From Diplonema papillatum (Eukaryota > Euglenozoa > Diplonemea > Diplonemida > Diplonemidae): DNA of 64,000 bases. Position numbers and translations under genes: made by a program. The notes beneath the pieces are model-generated. The model had not been told where the DNA came from, made no database searches, and saw nothing but the letters and a program-made list of their open reading frames with translations. Location of the stretch: contig JAPJBO010000378.1 in the NCBI GenBank assembly GCA_030068145.1, positions 62,001-126,000 on the forward strand, read 5' to 3'. Position 1 is the first letter of the stretch. Every line of letters starts with the position of its first letter. This document shows positions 63,875 through 64,000 of this stretch, in pieces.

Positions 63875-64000
63875 CTCAGAGCGCGGAGCCTGTGACAGAT
63901 TTGGAACCAAAAAGGAGAGGAGCCAAGCCCTCGGGTTTCGCTACCAGTAGCCTTCCACAAAGATGCTGCATATTGCTTGCAAAACTTCTTTCCCTCCCCA

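Overview
This is nuclear DNA of a unicellular eukaryote. Genes are intron-bearing and GC-rich, intergenic DNA is packed with low-complexity tracts, and there are LINE retrotransposons, a piggyBac transposon, an LSU rRNA fragment and eukaryote-only families (an ATG13-like protein, a CHMP7/SNF7-like ESCRT-III protein, cyclic-nucleotide-binding domains, a class 3 lipase, a USP fragment). No phylum can be fixed from what is visible. An N-myristoylatable cyclic-nucleotide-binding protein would suit an alveolate but is weak evidence. The LSU fragment is the best handle for placement. Almost every recognisable gene is on the + strand; the exceptions are the 5' end of a gene cut by the left window edge and the LSU fragment.

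Layout. 1-173: start of an unknown gene (-). 403-708: array of perfect 20-bp palindromes. About 1.0-11.8 kb: a retrotransposon block with one apparently intact LINE (ORF1 2027-3877, ORF2 3871-8220) followed by three 5'-truncated copies of a related LINE, each starting right after the 3' tail of the element before it. 11.98-12.37 kb: USP catalytic fragment. 12.9-13.8 kb: unknown polyQ-containing exon. 17.2-19.5 kb: candidate exons of a mitochondrial (She9/Mdm33-like?) protein, separated by LINE remnants. 22.6-23.9 kb: unknown two-exon gene. 25.1-25.7 kb: relic of the piggyBac element. 28.4-28.8 kb: LSU rRNA fragment (-). 29.26-30.74 kb: ATG13-like gene. 32.44-32.67 kb: last exon of an unknown gene. 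36.78-37.74 kb: giant (CA)n tract. 41.08-44.18 kb: large membrane protein ending in a class 3 lipase. 47.2-47.9 kb: 34-bp minisatellite. 48.144-52.273 kb: complete piggyBac element with TTAA ends. 52.36-55.46 kb: cyclic-nucleotide-binding protein. 57.72-60.17 kb: CHMP7/SNF7-like gene. 61.4-62.6 kb: cryptically simple DNA.

Two themes link the features. First, the LINE tails end in a recurring ...TGCTCAACA motif, and new copies sit directly behind it, which suggests insertion targeted to the family's own 3' tails, as known for Zepp elements of green algae. Second, several short dispersed sequences recur just upstream of splice acceptors or inferred exon starts in unrelated genes (12.9, 22.9-23.5, 32.4, 41.05, 52.35, 54.8 and 59.2 kb). 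They look like introner-type mobile introns or their remains, and the piggyBac element has inserted inside one of them.
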